Shown here in pieces: positions 5,159 to 6,375 of a DNA stretch of 6,375 nucleotides; the first letter of the stretch is position 1; each line of letters opens with the position of its first letter. This DNA is from Accumulibacter sp. (GTDB taxonomy: Bacteria > Pseudomonadota > Gammaproteobacteria > Burkholderiales > Rhodocyclaceae). A program made the translations under genes and the position numbers. The stretch is taken from assembly GCA_031274075.1 (NCBI GenBank), contig JAISQQ010000091.1, positions 1 to 6,375 on the forward strand. The letters run 5' to 3'. The notes beneath the pieces are model-generated. The model searched no databases, was not told where the DNA came from, and was given only the letters and a program-made list of their open reading frames with translations.

Positions 5159-6375
5159 ATGGACGCCTCCCGTTTTTCCCAAACGAATGTTTCCGCTTCC
5201 TCCGGCTCGCTCAGGAAGAGCCTGGAAGAGCATCGAGAACGAATCTTGCCGAGCAAGTCGATCTTCGTGGTCGCGATGCTCTTCGTGCTCGTGCTCGTCG
5301 TCGCCTTGTGCATCAACCTGCACAACAACACGGAACTCGAAAGCATCCTCGAAGACAGCGTCAAGGCCGAGTTGCTGGCGGTCTGCTTCGGCGCCAGCGA
5401 GGTCGTCTCCGAGCATTTGGATATGTTCAAGGCGATCAATAGCGAGGACGACATCGACCGGCACCGCGAAAAATTCGACGCGATGATCGCCAAGCTGCAA
5501 AGACTGCGCGACAGCACCAAGGTCAAATATATCTATGTGCTCAAGAAGATCGGCGACCGCTACTACTTCATCTTCGACACCGATCAGGAGGCCATCGACG
5601 GGCACGACGACAGCGATCCGGACACCGAGGGGATCGTCACCGAATATACCGACATCGCCGAGGTGCACCTCAAGGCCTTTGCCGGCGAGTCCAGCGTCGG
5701 CATCATGAACGCCAGGGACGAATGGGGTTCCTACAACACCGGCGCGATACCTTTGCACGATCCGGAAAGCGGCCAGGTCGCCGGCGTGATCGGCATCGAC
5801 ATCGACGATGTCTTCATCGGCCGCGCCAAGCAGACGGCTTTCTCCAACGTCGTGCTCCTGGCCGTGGTCATGGCGCTGTCGATGGCGGTGCTGTTCGCCG
5901 TGCTTTTCCTGCTGGTCCGCTACAACGCCTCGATGCAGGCGAAGCTCTACCGCATCGCCAACCACGACGCCATCACCGGACTGGTCAACCGCTATTACCT
6001 GTTCAATTACCTGGAGCGGAAGAGCCGCTCCTTCTCCGCGTCCTCCCCGCCGTTCGCGGTTTTCTTCGTCGACCTCGACAACTTCAAGCGGGTCAACGAC
6101 AGCGCCGGCCACGACGCCGGCGACGAGCTGCTGCGCAACATCGCGGCGTTCCTGGGCGCTTCCCGGCAGGGCCATGCCGCGAGCATCCAGAATCCCGGGA
6201 ACCCCGGCGGCGACACGCTCGATGCCGTCACCGCGCGCATCGGCGGCGACGAGTTCCTGCAGATCACGCCGGGCGTGGCCAGCGAGGAGGAAGCCGCCGC
6301 CGCGGCGCGGGAGATGCTGGCCGGCTTCCAGGCGCAGGACGCGCTCCAGCCCTTCATCCGGGATTTCGAGGTGGG
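5159..6375 (+). CDS. Membrane-bound diguanylate cyclase with periplasmic cache-like sensor (3' end cut by window)
   Basis: This makes the second messenger cyclic di-GMP from two GTP; 405 full codons are in view and the frame is open at the edge. Helix 1 is at about 34-54. Residues 55-228 form a periplasmic sensor, and the segments YIYVLKK, RYYFIFDTD and VIGIDIDD (124-217) suggest a cache fold. Helix 2 is at about 229-254. The GGDEF domain starts near 266 (NHDAITGLVNR, 268-278). Metal residue D305, substrate residues N313 and D322 (DLDNFK...ND...GHDAGD) and the signature GGDEF (362-366) are all present, so the enzyme should be active. No RxxD inhibitory site lies before GGDEF. An EAL domain could follow beyond the edge. 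The ATG at 5159 is the first in frame after a TGA at 5138. A TTG at 5153, five bases after AGGGA, would add two residues and is a real alternative start. Confidence 0.94.
   Translation, partial: MDASRFSQTNVSASSGSLRKSLEEHRERILPSKSIFVVAMLFVLVLVVALCINLHNNTELESILEDSVKAELLAVCFGASEVVSEHLDMFKAINSEDDIDRHREKFDAMIAKLQRLRDSTKVKYIYVLKKIGDRYYFIFDTDQEAIDGHDDSDPDTEGIVTEYTDIAEVHLKAFAGESSVGIMNARDEWGSYNTGAIPLHDPESGQVAGVIGIDIDDVFIGRAKQTAFSNVVLLAVVMALSMAVLFAVLFLLVRYNASMQAKLYRIANHDAITGLVNRYYLFNYLERKSRSFSASSPPFAVFFVDLDNFKRVNDSAGHDAGDELLRNIAAFLGASRQGHAASIQNPGNPGGDTLDAVTARIGGDEFLQITPGVASEEEAAAAAREMLAGFQAQDALQPFIRDFEV

Noticed and set aside
4850..6175. 441-codon minus-strand open frame
   Set aside because: It covers the end of the permease, the inverted repeat and the GGDEF gene, whose conserved motifs are on the + strand. 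It is a GC-rich antisense opening.

Overview
The window is high-GC bacterial chromosome, most likely from a betaproteobacterium of the Rhodocyclales or a similar lineage. That placement is an inference. It rests on the codon use (strong G/C at third positions), the dppB/dppC-type permease pair, a cache-GGDEF signalling protein and the style of the intergenic hairpin repeats. No rRNA, tRNA or marker gene fixes the taxon. All five confident genes are on the + strand, and the last runs off the right edge.

Layout. Positions 1-152 are a leader with a perfect 11-bp inverted repeat (49-82). Positions 153-1076 and 1108-1959 hold two adjacent genes for soluble proteins of unknown function, separated by 31 bases. 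Each has its own Shine-Dalgarno, a small-residue-rich N-terminal tail and a similar short helix motif near residue 42. Their base composition is visibly less GC-rich than that of the genes to the right. Positions 1960-2640 have no confident gene. This gap holds a minus-strand frame that looks coding but is cut by one in-frame amber codon (1978-2223). It also holds a 226-bp block (2392-2617) bounded by perfect inverted repeats and containing three related hairpins (2470-2559).

Positions 2641-3621 and 3618-5042 encode two permease subunits of a peptide-type (Dpp/Opp/Yej) ABC importer, joined by an ATGA overlap and so translationally coupled. The second is about 170 residues longer than usual because extra membrane segments and a periplasmic loop precede the conserved permease core. 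The window holds neither a substrate-binding protein nor an ATPase for them. Positions 5043-5111 form a long nested inverted repeat directly after the permease stop codon. From 5159 to the right edge is a membrane-bound diguanylate cyclase: two transmembrane helices flank a periplasmic sensor domain, followed by an intact GGDEF active site.

The three blocks (unknown pair, permease pair, c-di-GMP enzyme) are separated by repeat-bearing intergenic DNA and look like three independent transcription units. Nothing in the sequence ties them to one pathway. I see no CRISPR array, intact insertion sequence, phage gene or RNA gene. The most interesting items are the unknown gene pair, the enlarged permease, the inverted-repeat-bounded hairpin block and the amber-split frame.
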